In this document: positions 1-6,888 of the stretch, one piece after another | How the letters are laid out: the number at the start of each line of letters is the position of its first letter | Position numbering within the stretch: position 1 is the first letter of the stretch | Origin: Deltaproteobacteria bacterium | GTDB lineage: Bacteria; Desulfobacterota; Dissulfuribacteria; Dissulfuribacterales; UBA3076 | Assembly: GCA_013138705.1 (NCBI GenBank) | Contig: WTCF01000106.1 | Location: 1 to 18,113, forward strand | Reading direction: 5' to 3' | Length of the DNA: 18,113 nucleotides | Program-made: the position numbers and the translations under genes | Notes under the pieces: model-generated | What the model saw: only the letters and a program-made list of their open reading frames with translations | Database searches by the model: none | Told to the model about the DNA's origin: nothing

Positions 1-11
1 AAGTGTTTCAT

Positions 12-80
12 AGCAGCTCCTTTGTTTAGTATTTCTAGTATTTTAGCTAAGTCAAGTATACTAAATTGGAGCTGCTTTTT
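12..80 (+). terminator. Imperfect inverted repeat with T-tract
   Basis: Positions 12-32 and 58-76 are inverted copies of one another, with arms ending in AGCAGCTCC and GGAGCTGCT. They share 8 bp plus about 9 bp around a small internal gap, and the loop is about 25 nt. The right arm runs straight into TTTTT at 76-80, as in a rho-independent terminator read on the plus strand. The gene it would terminate lies outside the window. The arms could instead be the end of a small mobile element. Confidence 0.3.
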
Positions 81-284
81 CAATTAATTTTACTATTTTT
101 TCAGTATGTTAAATGTCTTCTCGATCGTTTTTTCAACTGCGAAACTTCAGTCAAGTAATATAAACCCTCAAAGGAATCTTTGTCGTAGTCTGAAAATACT
201 TTTCTTGACCACAGCTACAGATAACTCCGAAATCCTTGCCCGCTGGTCTGGTGATGGTGAGCATTATAATGAATTTCACACAAA

Positions 285-911
285 ATGAAAAGTGAGTATG
301 ATTTCATAGCAAAGATATATGATCCTCTTCTTTACTTAGTTCTTAAGCCAATAAGAATTGCGGTAATGAATGTACTTTTGAAATACAAAGAAAAATCAAT
401 TTTAGACTTATGTTGTGGCACTGGTAATCAGCTTAAATTACTATCAAGAAACGGATTTAAAGACCTTCATTGTCTCGATATATCCAACTCAATGTTAGAA
501 ATAGCAAGAAAAAATGATTCTCAGATAAAAATTTATAATGAAGATGCAACAAAAACAAATTTCAGTAATGAATCATTTGACATTGTAATTATCAGTTTTG
601 CGTTACACGAAAAAGATAGAAGTACTCAAAAAAGTTTTATACATGAAGCGCATAGGCTTATAAAAAAAGACGGCTTTATACTTGTTGTTGATTATAGTTT
701 TGATAATAAAACACCTAAATTGATCAAAATAGGAATAAATATAATTGAAAGAATAGCAGGAAAAGAACATTATAATAACTTTAAAGGCTACATACGGAAC
801 AATGGGTTATTAAGTTTAATAAACAAAGATAAATTTAAACTTATTAAAGTCCATAAAAGATTATTTAGTGGAGTCGTCATGTCAATGTATCAAAAGACGA
901 TATCGGGATAG
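285..911 (+). CDS. Class I SAM-dependent methyltransferase (Methyltransf_11/UbiE-like)
   Basis: A 208-residue cytosolic methyltransferase of the Rossmann-fold class I type. SAM-binding motif I is ILDLCCGTGNQ (about residues 39-49), followed by an acidic motif II (HCLDIS, near 63-68) and the post-motif FDIVIISFALHE. The substrate cannot be read from sequence. The start at 285 is chosen because the following residues (EYDFIAKIYDPLLY) look like a normal N terminus of such enzymes; there is no clear Shine-Dalgarno. A TATAAT hexamer lies at 265-270 without a good -35. The gene is markedly more AT-rich than the housekeeping genes from 2078 on, with many AAA, ATA and TTA codons, which suggests horizontal acquisition. 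Its last codons and TAG stop overlap the presumed end of a group II intron remnant on the opposite strand, so the original C terminus may have been cut and replaced. Functional identity as a methyltransferase is secure; the role is unknown. Confidence 0.82.
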   Translation: MKSEYDFIAKIYDPLLYLVLKPIRIAVMNVLLKYKEKSILDLCCGTGNQLKLLSRNGFKDLHCLDISNSMLEIARKNDSQIKIYNEDATKTNFSNESFDIVIISFALHEKDRSTQKSFIHEAHRLIKKDGFILVVDYSFDNKTPKLIKIGINIIERIAGKEHYNNFKGYIRNNGLLSLINKDKFKLIKVHKRLFSGVVMSMYQKTISG

Positions 912-1080
912 GGAGGGCGCCTCGCAGCTCCCCCCTCCCACACCATGCAGCGTACGGGTCCGAACGCGAGCCAAAACGCTGCCCTTTCCAGGCTCGGTGG
1001 TGAATTGAAGCTTGGTAGATCCTGTTAAGCTTCGTTGGCCCGCGCCTTTCAGCTTTTTAGTTCGGCCAAGGAATATGCAA
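902..1080 (-). mobile_element. 3'-terminal remnant of a group II intron
   Basis: Read on the minus strand, this stretch contains CGGACCCGTACGC, then GGTGTGGGAGG, then a GC-rich hairpin GGGAGGG...GCCCTCCC, then CTATCCCGAT. This order matches the usual end of bacterial group II introns: domain V, the GGTGTGGGAGG linker, domain VI, and a 3' end in AT. The presumed 3' boundary is position 902. The meaningless translation VRTRT..GVGG seen here is familiar from group II intron tails. No intron-encoded reverse transcriptase and no GTGYG 5' end are present in the window, so only the tail survives. The left limit near 1080 is approximate. Identification rests on motif recognition; a covariance-model search would settle it. 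Confidence 0.55.
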
Positions 1081-1152
1081 TTAAAAATTAACATGCGAGC
1101 TATCATTTATTTCATTATTTGAGGAACTTCAGGGAAGGATTGAGAGAAGGAA

Positions 1153-1239
1153 ATGACATATACCATACGCTTCCTTCCCGAAGTGGAGGAAGATGTCATT
1201 GCCGGTTATGCATGGTACGAAGAGAAGGCACCAGGACTT
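1153..1239 (+). pseudogene. Truncated RelE/ParE-family toxin (N-terminal fragment)
   Basis: The first 29 codons encode MTYTIRFLPEVEEDVIAGY and continue AWYEEKAPGL, the typical N terminus of RelE/ParE-superfamily type II toxins (beta strand, then long helices). After ..KAPGL the similarity stops abruptly and the frame runs on to 1524 through unrelated low-complexity residues, so the toxin is broken by the segment that follows. The catalytic C-terminal strands are missing. The start ATG overlaps the TGA of a short upstream frame ending ELQGRIERRK (ATGA overlap, 1153-1156). That is the layout expected if an antitoxin gene originally preceded it, but that upstream frame is also cut short and I do not recognise it. 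Confidence 0.5.
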
Positions 1240-1427
1240 CCTTCGCGCACCCTTGATCCATCTGGCTTCGGGCTCCCGTTACCGGGTTTTCCCACAGACT
1301 TCACTACTGACCTGCCGGTTAAACCTTCAACGACTGTCCATCCCCAGTTCCCGTGGATTATTTCCCCCCCTTTTTTACTAAATCATGCTGTCAACTTAAT
1401 TTACATTAAGCCCTTTCGCATGCATAG
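1240..1427. other. Unidentified ~190-bp segment between two broken toxin frames
   Basis: The segment separates the RelE-type fragment from the BrnT-like reading frame. It is C-rich and pyrimidine-rich on the plus strand (for example CGGGCTCCCGTTACCGGG and a run of C followed by TTTTTT near 1363-1377). It has no coherent open frame resembling a protein. I could not assign it to a known insertion sequence or intron. It probably entered by recombination or deletion, given the sharp loss of coding similarity on both sides. Confidence 0.4.
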
Positions 1428-1727
1428 CAACTTTATGGCAGTCCTGGCTTTTACTCAGTTAAATGGAATGCGGAAAAAAACCAAGTTCTGGCCAGGGAAA
1501 GAGGGATTACATTCGAAGAAATAGTCCAAAGAATTGAATTTGGAGCTAAAGTCATTGAAACGGATCATCCCAAGAAGAAATATCCGAATCAAAAAATATT
1601 GATAATTGATGTGGATGGATATGCCTATTTAGTTCCATGTGTTACAGATAAAAACGAGTATTTTCTTAAAAGGATCATTCCCAGTAGGAAGGCGACCAAG
1701 AAATACCTTGGAGGAGGAAATGGCTAA
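1428..1727 (+). pseudogene. BrnT/DUF4258-like toxin, start codon not found
   Basis: The frame that opens after the TAG at 1425-1427 encodes ..FYSVKWNAEKNQVLARERG and continues through DVDGYAYLVPCV to FLKRIIPSRKATKKYLGG. This matches the BrnT-like toxins of about 90 residues that precede antitoxins with the C-terminal motif IPYQTLIGSVLHKY. The matching part is essentially full length (87 codons from the W at 1464), but no ATG, GTG or TTG lies in frame between the stop at 1427 and the conserved start of the domain. The only nearby ATG (1435) is in another frame, which leads to the stop at 1524. The gene therefore appears to have lost its initiation codon to the adjoining insertion or to a frameshift. 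Its TAA (1725-1727) overlaps the antitoxin start in ATGGCTAA, the translational coupling usual for toxin-antitoxin pairs. Non-AUG initiation is the alternative. Confidence 0.6.
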
Positions 1728-1998
1728 AAAACAAAAAAAGATAGTCCTTGATGAATACGAGAAAGAAATCCTAGAGGCATACGAAAATGGAAAGCTAAAG
1801 CCCTCGAAATCGCAGGCTGATTACCAAGCAATAGCACGTAATACAATGAAAAAGAACCGTAAGATCAACATAAGGATTTCGGAAAATGACCTTTCCGCAC
1901 TACAAAGAAGAGCCGCACGGGAAGGCATTCCCTATCAAACATTAATAGGAAGTGTGCTTCACAAATATGCCAGTGGATTTTTGGAAGAAGCCAGATAA
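1720..1998 (+). CDS. Antitoxin of a BrnT-type toxin pair (CopG/BrnA-like)
   Basis: A 92-residue antitoxin. The N-terminal half (KKIVLDEYEKEILEAYENG) is the charged helix seen in this family. The C-terminal half contains KINIRISENDLSALQRRA and EGIPYQTLIGSVLHKYASG, a ribbon-helix-helix-like DNA-binding segment. The ATG at 1720 is preferred over any longer reading because GGAGGAGG lies at 1710-1717 and because homologues begin at this MAKK-type terminus; upstream sequence codes for the toxin in another frame. It overlaps the toxin stop by 8 nt. The partner toxin seems to have lost its start, so this gene may persist as an orphan antitoxin. It would be expected to repress its own operon. A hairpin resembling an integron attC site begins 10 bp after its stop. 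Confidence 0.85.
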   Translation: MAKKQKKIVLDEYEKEILEAYENGKLKPSKSQADYQAIARNTMKKNRKINIRISENDLSALQRRAAREGIPYQTLIGSVLHKYASGFLEEAR

Positions 1999-2008
1999 AA
2001 AGGAACTG

Positions 2009-2072
2009 GCATAACGACCGCTTGGAGGAGGACGCTCGTTTCACTCGCGCCTCTCAAGCGGATCGGTTAAGA
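2009..2072 (+). other. attC-like integron recombination site (candidate)
   Basis: The segment is bounded by GCATAAC (6 of 7 against RYYYAAC) and GTTAAGA (6 of 7 against GTTRRRY), 64 bp overall. Inside, CCGCTTG (2018-2024) pairs with CAAGCGG (2055-2061), and GAGG (2025-2028) pairs with CCTC (2050-2053). Unpaired single bases at A2062 and T2054 resemble the extrahelical bases of attC. Position, size and orientation (directly after a plus-strand toxin-antitoxin pair) fit a gene cassette. No integrase or second attC is visible, and the hairpin could instead be a terminator between convergent genes. Confidence 0.4.
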
Positions 2073-2077
2073 GGAAC

Positions 2078-3121
2078 TCATAAAAATGAATCCGGCTCAA
2101 AGCGTCTTACTTCCCTAAGCAGTCTTGCCACTAAAGCAATAGCAGCTTCAAGGTCTGACTTGTTTAACAAACTGACAGGGGCGTGAATATACCTTACAGG
2201 AACAGACAGTGCGGCAGCCCTGGCTCCTGTACCTTCCACCTGCAGGGCCGCGGCATTGGTACCCCCTACTTTTTTTACCACTACTTGATATGGAATTCCT
2301 GCTTCTTTGGCCAGATGGACCAGAAAATTGCTCCAGGCCCTATCTGCAAGGAATCTTCCATCGCATAACCTGATCTCAGGACCTTCCCCAAGCCTGGCAA
2401 ATATGCGATGGGACGGCACTCCCGGCAGGTCATTGGCCATAGTACCTTCGAGCGCCAATACTAGATCAGGATTTATCCGTCTTGCAACAGGGCCTGCACC
2501 CTTCAGACCGACTTCCTCCTGGGCCGAGGCCACAATATAGAGATCGCATCCCGGCTCTGGAATCAGCTTTAGGGCCTCAAGCATCACAAAGAGCCCTGCG
2601 CGGTCATCAAAGGCCTTGGCCTGAAGAAAGCTGTCGTTCTCAGACCATATCCCCGGAAAGGTCACAGGATCACCAACCTTGACCTGAGACCTCACATCCT
2701 CGGGATGCAGACCCACATCTACAAATAGCTCATCTACAGGAATGACCCTTTCCTTTTGGCTGTTTTTTTCAGACGAAAGGTGCGGAGGGACCGAGCCTAT
2801 TATCCCATGCAGGGGCTCAGTCCCCCAGACAAGCACTGACTGGCCATACAACACCCGTGGATCTATCCCGCCCACAGTTACTACCCTTATGAAACCAAGC
2901 TCATCAACATGCTGTACCATGAGCCCTACCTCGTCCATGTGGGCATCGATGAGCAGCCTCGGCCCTTCTCCCGGGACCCTTGCGATGAGACTACCCATAG
3001 CGTCAGTGCTGACCTCGGCTGTCAGCCCTCCAAGGATTTCCTCTACGATATCTCTTACTGCTCCTTCCCGGCCGGAAATGCCTGGTGCCAGGGTCAAACG
3101 TTTCAAAAGACTAATATCCAT
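2078..3121 (-). CDS. M42-family metallo-aminopeptidase
   Basis: A 347-residue cytosolic di-metal aminopeptidase of MEROPS family M42 (the TET/FrvX/glutamyl-aminopeptidase group), which removes N-terminal residues from peptides. Visible motifs are LLIDAHMDEVGLMVQH (first metal His/Asp), AFDDRAG (bridging Asp), SAQEEVGLKGA (catalytic and metal Glu pair), ALEGTMANDLPG, and the C-terminal VGGTNAAALQ plus RYIHAP (last metal His). Length and motif order are normal for an intact enzyme. The ATG at 3121 is supported by GAGGTGA about 10 nt upstream. It is the last gene of the minus-strand run and converges on the accessory segment, whose attC-like hairpin ends 5 bp from its stop codon. Substrate preference cannot be told from sequence. 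Confidence 0.95.
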   Translation of the reverse strand: MDISLLKRLTLAPGISGREGAVRDIVEEILGGLTAEVSTDAMGSLIARVPGEGPRLLIDAHMDEVGLMVQHVDELGFIRVVTVGGIDPRVLYGQSVLVWGTEPLHGIIGSVPPHLSSEKNSQKERVIPVDELFVDVGLHPEDVRSQVKVGDPVTFPGIWSENDSFLQAKAFDDRAGLFVMLEALKLIPEPGCDLYIVASAQEEVGLKGAGPVARRINPDLVLALEGTMANDLPGVPSHRIFARLGEGPEIRLCDGRFLADRAWSNFLVHLAKEAGIPYQVVVKKVGGTNAAALQVEGTGARAAALSVPVRYIHAPVSLLNKSDLEAAIALVARLLREVRRFEPDSFL

Positions 3122-3203
3122 GCTGTTTATTCACCTCTTGAGTGCAGAAAACCAACAAAACTAACATCCCGGCTTTTAATCCACTGATTGCGAAAATAGC
3201 ACC

Positions 3204-3743
3204 CTAATCCAGTCTCAAAAAAGGATAGCGATCGAGATCCTCACGCGTCCAGATGGACATACCTGCCCGACTACCCACTGTCTCAACTACTACGATAGCG
3301 TCCGGATTCTGGAATGAGATATTTCCTTCGATTCCTTCCTTTTTCAGTGCATTAAGGAAAAAATCGTCCAGGAAGCGCTCCTCTTCGTTGCTGGCCATTT
3401 TCTCCTTGAAACCGCGTCGGTGCATCCGTACGTGAAAGCTCCTATCTGCCAGCATTGACACCCATTTAGAGGCAGCTTCGGTTGCCTTTTCTTCAAACTC
3501 CTCTGCTGATTGGAAGTTAAAGGTTTGGATGACAGGCATTACCCGACTAATAAGACTGAGAATATGAGTATCCTCCTTTACCCACTCACGGAGAGTCTCC
3601 AAAAAATTTCTAATATTATCCACCTTCATGACCAGTATGTTATAGAAGTCTGTTTTGGTTACCGGTCCCAGTTCTTCCAAAAGCTCAAATGCCGGTCGAA
3701 ATCCCCTCTCCCGGACGCTTATGACAACATTCCAATCACGCAT
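3204..3743 (-). CDS. THUMP-domain protein
   Basis: A 179-residue stand-alone THUMP protein. The first 60 or so residues (WNVVISVRERGF..ELLEELGPV) form the ferredoxin-like half that precedes THUMP. The segment around 95-175 carries the THUMP hallmarks: FHVRMHRRGFK (strand with basic RNA-contacting residues), then a helix, then PDAIVVVETVGSRAGMSIW. THUMP domains bind tRNA acceptor regions and usually deliver a modification enzyme. Here no methyltransferase, deaminase or thiolase domain is fused, so a partner protein may be needed. It lies between marC and the M42 gene on the same strand with short gaps (33 and 82 bp), so co-transcription is likely. The domain call is firm; the biological role is unknown. 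Confidence 0.82.
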   Translation of the reverse strand: MRDWNVVISVRERGFRPAFELLEELGPVTKTDFYNILVMKVDNIRNFLETLREWVKEDTHILSLISRVMPVIQTFNFQSAEEFEEKATEAASKWVSMLADRSFHVRMHRRGFKEKMASNEEERFLDDFFLNALKKEGIEGNISFQNPDAIVVVETVGSRAGMSIWTREDLDRYPFLRLD

Positions 3744-3776
3744 GCCATGCCCCTGTCTCTGAAGCTCTCTCAGGTC

Positions 3777-4400
3777 CTAACCGAAATTTTTAAATCCACT
3801 CATCATGAACTGGACTGCTATGACAGCAAGTAATAATCCCATGAGCCGCGTCATCACCCGGATGCCGCCCACTCCCATCACTCGCTTGATCCATACTCCA
3901 AAGTAAAAGATAAGGTAAACGATTATACAGGCTATTATGATCGCGGCTAGCAATAGGACAGTGTTAACAGAGCTGTCCGGTGGCTGTTGCCATACCAAAA
4001 CAGCGGTAATGGCACCAGGGCCGGCCAGTAAAGGCGTTGCCAATGGTACAAGAGCAACATTTTCTTTTTCAACGCCTTCTTGTTCTTCTTCTGAGCTGGT
4101 CTTCAGGCCGCTGGGGAACAGACACAGCATCTGTAAGGCGTAAATAAAAAAGATAAAACCTCCGGCCAATTGGAAAGCCGGCAGGCCGATTCCAAAAAAG
4201 CGCAAAACAGAATCACCTGTGATACCAAAAAAAATAAGGATAATGCAGGCTGCAAAGGAGGCGATAGCGGCCACCTTGCGCCGTTCTGAAGGAGTAATTT
4301 TTTCTGTAAAAAGGAGAAAAAATGGCAAGTTGCCCAAAGGGTCCATTATGATCAACAATGGAATCAAAATAGTTATTAAAGATTCTAATGTGTGCATCAT
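3777..4400 (-). CDS. MarC/UPF0056-family integral membrane protein
   Basis: A protein of about 207 residues with six hydrophobic segments, typical of the MarC family in the inner membrane. Signature stretches are IMDPLGNLPFFLLF near the N terminus and ATPLLAGPGAITAVL in the middle, both characteristic of the family. An acidic loop (SSEEEQEGVEKEN) separates the two halves. The family's transport function is not established, despite the historical link of the name to multiple antibiotic resistance. The start is ambiguous: GTG at 4406, ATG at 4400 or ATG at 4397. I prefer the ATG at 4400, and none has a good Shine-Dalgarno. It follows lpxK on the same strand, separated by a short repeat element (4414-4469) that ends just before the start. 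Confidence 0.9.
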   Translation of the reverse strand: MMHTLESLITILIPLLIIMDPLGNLPFFLLFTEKITPSERRKVAAIASFAACIILIFFGITGDSVLRFFGIGLPAFQLAGGFIFFIYALQMLCLFPSGLKTSSEEEQEGVEKENVALVPLATPLLAGPGAITAVLVWQQPPDSSVNTVLLLAAIIIACIIVYLIFYFGVWIKRVMGVGGIRVMTRLMGLLLAVIAVQFMMSGFKNFG

Positions 4401-4413
4401 AATCACTTAATAG

Positions 4414-4469
4414 TACGGAACGTTGAAATTAGAAAATAGAAATTGGAAATTTGGCCTTCATGGCTACAA
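4414..4469 (-). repeat. Short dispersed element, internally deleted copy
   Basis: On the plus strand its left end is TACGGAACGTTGAAATT (4414-4430), identical to 8133-8149. Its right end, TCATGGCTACAA (4458-4469), resembles the end of the longer element at 8261-8277. The interior is an A-rich repeat of AGAAAT/GGAAAT words. It lies in the gap between lpxK and the marC-family gene and appears to be a shorter derivative of the element between cbiD and cbiET. Confidence 0.6.
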
Positions 4470-4483
4470 AAAACATTCACCTC

Positions 4484-5569
4484 TCAAATTTTGCCGATAT
4501 TGAGACTTGCTTCAAGCATATTCCAAAGCCCTTCCTCGGGCCTGGCCTCTATCTCCAATACCCAGACAGGAAGGGGCTTTTCACCATTGGCTGCAAGTTC
4601 ACGCCAGATCGGTTCTATCTTCACCCTGTCCTTATGTGTGGTCACAATAGCTTTTGCTCCCTGCTTCCCGGCCTGTGCCATCAATTTGCTCAGATCATCA
4701 CTTTTATATGTGTAATGGTCAGAGAATGCTACTTTCCCCCTCAAATCCGTCTCCAGTTCCTCCAGGATTGCAAAAAAGAATTCAGGACCGGCAAGGGCAC
4801 AAACAGCAAATAATGGCTCACCTGCCAGGGCGTCAGGCGTTTCAACTTCCCCTTCCATTGAAAGAAATCTTGTGGCCCGCATCTCACTCAGGAATACAGG
4901 CCGGCCCGGGACCATTGTCTGAAGCTCTCGCCTGCCTATCTCCCGGTCAGCAAAAGATAGTGCATCTGCCCTTGTCAACAGAATCGCGGTCGCTCTGGAA
5001 AGCGCTGAGACAGGCTCTCTCAAATCACCCCCAGGGAATACCCATTGCGTTCCAAAAAAATTTACTGCAGGCAGTAACACAAGATCAACATCCCGGGAAA
5101 GGGCCATATGCTGGAAACCGTCATCAAGGACGATTGCCTGTGCATCAAAGCGCTCTACGGCAAGCTTTCCACCAGCATACCTGTCTGAACCAACTACAAC
5201 AGGGATACCCGAAAGGGCTTCGGCCATCATCACAGGCTCATCCCCGGCATCCCGCGGGGAAACCAGCACACTCGTACCATCAGAGACCACAAGTGGGCCA
5301 CGTCCTGCCCTTCCTCCATACCCCCTGCTCACAACAGCCGGACTAATCCCCCGGCTCTTCAGCCAATTGGCTACAGCCAATACATGAGGGGTCTTTCCTG
5401 TCCCGCCAAGGGAAAGATTGCCTATGCTTATCACAGGACACGAAAGCCTCCTTGTGGCAAGATATCCTCTCCTGTAGACCCATGCTCTGACCTTCATCAA
5501 AGCGCTGTATGCGGGCGAAAGGGGCCTGCCGAGGGCCAAGAGCAGTGATAAGGTTTTGTTTTTCAACAT
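4484..5569 (-). CDS. lpxK: Tetraacyldisaccharide 4'-kinase LpxK
   Basis: LpxK phosphorylates the 4' position of the lipid A disaccharide precursor to give lipid IVA, at the cytoplasmic face of the inner membrane. The 361-residue length is slightly above the usual size for the family. A hydrophobic and basic N-terminal membrane-associating segment is followed by the Walker A loop GNLSLGGTGKTP (residues 50-61), SRGYGGR (81-87), the conserved DDGFQH (149-154), and FPGGDLREP. The start ATG is close behind GGGTGA. It lies 11 bp downstream of waaA in the same orientation, so the two are almost certainly co-transcribed, and the pair acts in consecutive lipid A/Kdo steps (4'-phosphorylation, then Kdo addition). 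Confidence 0.96.
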   Translation of the reverse strand: MLKNKTLSLLLALGRPLSPAYSALMKVRAWVYRRGYLATRRLSCPVISIGNLSLGGTGKTPHVLAVANWLKSRGISPAVVSRGYGGRAGRGPLVVSDGTSVLVSPRDAGDEPVMMAEALSGIPVVVGSDRYAGGKLAVERFDAQAIVLDDGFQHMALSRDVDLVLLPAVNFFGTQWVFPGGDLREPVSALSRATAILLTRADALSFADREIGRRELQTMVPGRPVFLSEMRATRFLSMEGEVETPDALAGEPLFAVCALAGPEFFFAILEELETDLRGKVAFSDHYTYKSDDLSKLMAQAGKQGAKAIVTTHKDRVKIEPIWRELAANGEKPLPVWVLEIEARPEEGLWNMLEASLNIGKI

Positions 5570-5580
5570 AAATCACCCAA

Positions 5581-6888
5581 TCACCAAATTCCCCTGAGCG
5601 CCTTTGCTACAAGATCCAGATACCTGGAGACAGCGCCCTGGTTTTTTTGTAAAAGGTCCTTTGCCTTGCCACCCATGTTTCTACGCTCAGAAGAGTCTTC
5701 CAAGAGCTTATTTAACACCCCTTGCAATTCTTCTTTCCCTGACACACGCCTGCCTCCTCCGCAGGCCAGAAGATCTTCAGCTATCGTACGCGCGCTTTCA
5801 ACATAGGGACCAAAGAGCACGGGCACTCCATAGGCCGCGGGCTCAAGGAGATTATGGCCCCCGATATTCACCAGGGTCCCCCCTACAAATGCTACCTCAC
5901 AGAGGCTGTAGCACTTTAGAAGTTCTCCAAGGGTATCCAACACCACTATGTCTACATCACCGGATTTCGCAACCGCACTGCGCCTTACGGCCTTAAATCC
6001 CATCTCCCTTGCCAGGGATTCCAGTTCCGGTCCACGTTTCGGGTCCCTTGGGGCCAGGAGTAGTTGAAGTGCCGGGAACACGTGTTTAAGGCCCTTATGG
6101 GCAGCAAGTATCAGCTCCTCCTCTCCTGGGTGCGTGCTTCCTGCTACCCAAAGCGGTGCTGTGGGCTCAAGGCCTATGGCCTCTCTGAGAAGGACCTTTT
6201 CAGATTCATCAATTTGGGGCACTTCAAGGTCGTATTTCAGGTTTCCGGGAGCGCTTACTCTGTCCGTGGAAAAACCAAGCCTCAAAAGCCGTTTCCTGTC
6301 ATAAGGTGACTGCATGGCGAGCAGATCAAAGCCTCCATACAGTATGTCTTTTACCGGTCCCAGATGTGAAAGCCTTTCTGCTGAACTGGAAGACAGGCTC
6401 CCGTTTACCAGCATCGTGGGGATACCTGAATGTCGCATGTTCCATATCCAGTTAGGCCAGACGTCTGTCTCAACAAGAATAAAGCAGTCGGGCGATATTG
6501 CCTTTATTGCCTTGTTTACCAAAGGTAGCAAATCAAAAGGAGCCGTGGTGATCACATGGGCGGTACGGCCCAGCTTTTTTTTAAGGGCAGTGAGCCCTGT
6601 AGCTGTTGTGGCGGAGCAGATTATCCCTGCCCCTTGCCATCTTTGAGAGATGGCTGTTACCAGGGCCGACGCTGCATTTACTTCCCCGACCGACAGGGCA
6701 TGAACCCATATCCTGGGAGACCGGCCCTTGAGGGGAGACAGGTCGGGAAGCCTTCCGAGCCTTTCTGCCAGGTGGCTCCGGTATTTGGACCTGGAAAGAA
6801 GATATAGCAGGGCCGGAGGACCCAGCCACGGCAGGGCCGCAACCTGGAGCAGGTTATATATTATCAGTGCCGGGCGTATCAGCGCCAT
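5581..6888 (-). CDS. waaA: 3-deoxy-D-manno-octulosonic acid (Kdo) transferase WaaA/KdtA
   Basis: A GT30-family glycosyltransferase that transfers Kdo from CMP-Kdo to lipid IVA at the inner membrane. The 435-residue protein starts with a hydrophobic anchor (ALIIYNLLQVAALPWLG), then WVHALSVGEV with the catalytic Glu near residue 69, then ILVETDVWPNWI, and in the C-terminal Rossmann domain VAGSTHPGEEE and the nucleotide-binding signature GGHNLLEPAAYGVPV. All are normal for a functional enzyme. Its ATG lies within the last codons of cbiET (overlap of 10 bp), so translation of the two is likely coupled. Whether it adds one Kdo or several cannot be decided from sequence. Confidence 0.96.
   Translation of the reverse strand: MALIRPALIIYNLLQVAALPWLGPPALLYLLSRSKYRSHLAERLGRLPDLSPLKGRSPRIWVHALSVGEVNAASALVTAISQRWQGAGIICSATTATGLTALKKKLGRTAHVITTAPFDLLPLVNKAIKAISPDCFILVETDVWPNWIWNMRHSGIPTMLVNGSLSSSSAERLSHLGPVKDILYGGFDLLAMQSPYDRKRLLRLGFSTDRVSAPGNLKYDLEVPQIDESEKVLLREAIGLEPTAPLWVAGSTHPGEEELILAAHKGLKHVFPALQLLLAPRDPKRGPELESLAREMGFKAVRRSAVAKSGDVDIVVLDTLGELLKCYSLCEVAFVGGTLVNIGGHNLLEPAAYGVPVLFGPYVESARTIAEDLLACGGGRRVSGKEELQGVLNKLLEDSSERRNMGGKAKDLLQKNQGAVSRYLDLVAKALRGIW

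Noticed and set aside
106..288. 60-codon open frame before the methyltransferase
   Set aside because: No ribosome binding site, no recognisable domain, atypical composition. The stretch 81-284 otherwise shows only a lone TATAAT at 265-270.
882..1106. Minus-strand 74-codon frame
   Set aside because: It translates the group II intron tail (VRTRT..GVGG pattern) and is not a protein gene.
1153..1524. 123-codon frame taken as one gene
   Set aside because: Only the first 29 residues resemble a toxin. The rest is translated insert and then the BrnT-like gene in the wrong frame.
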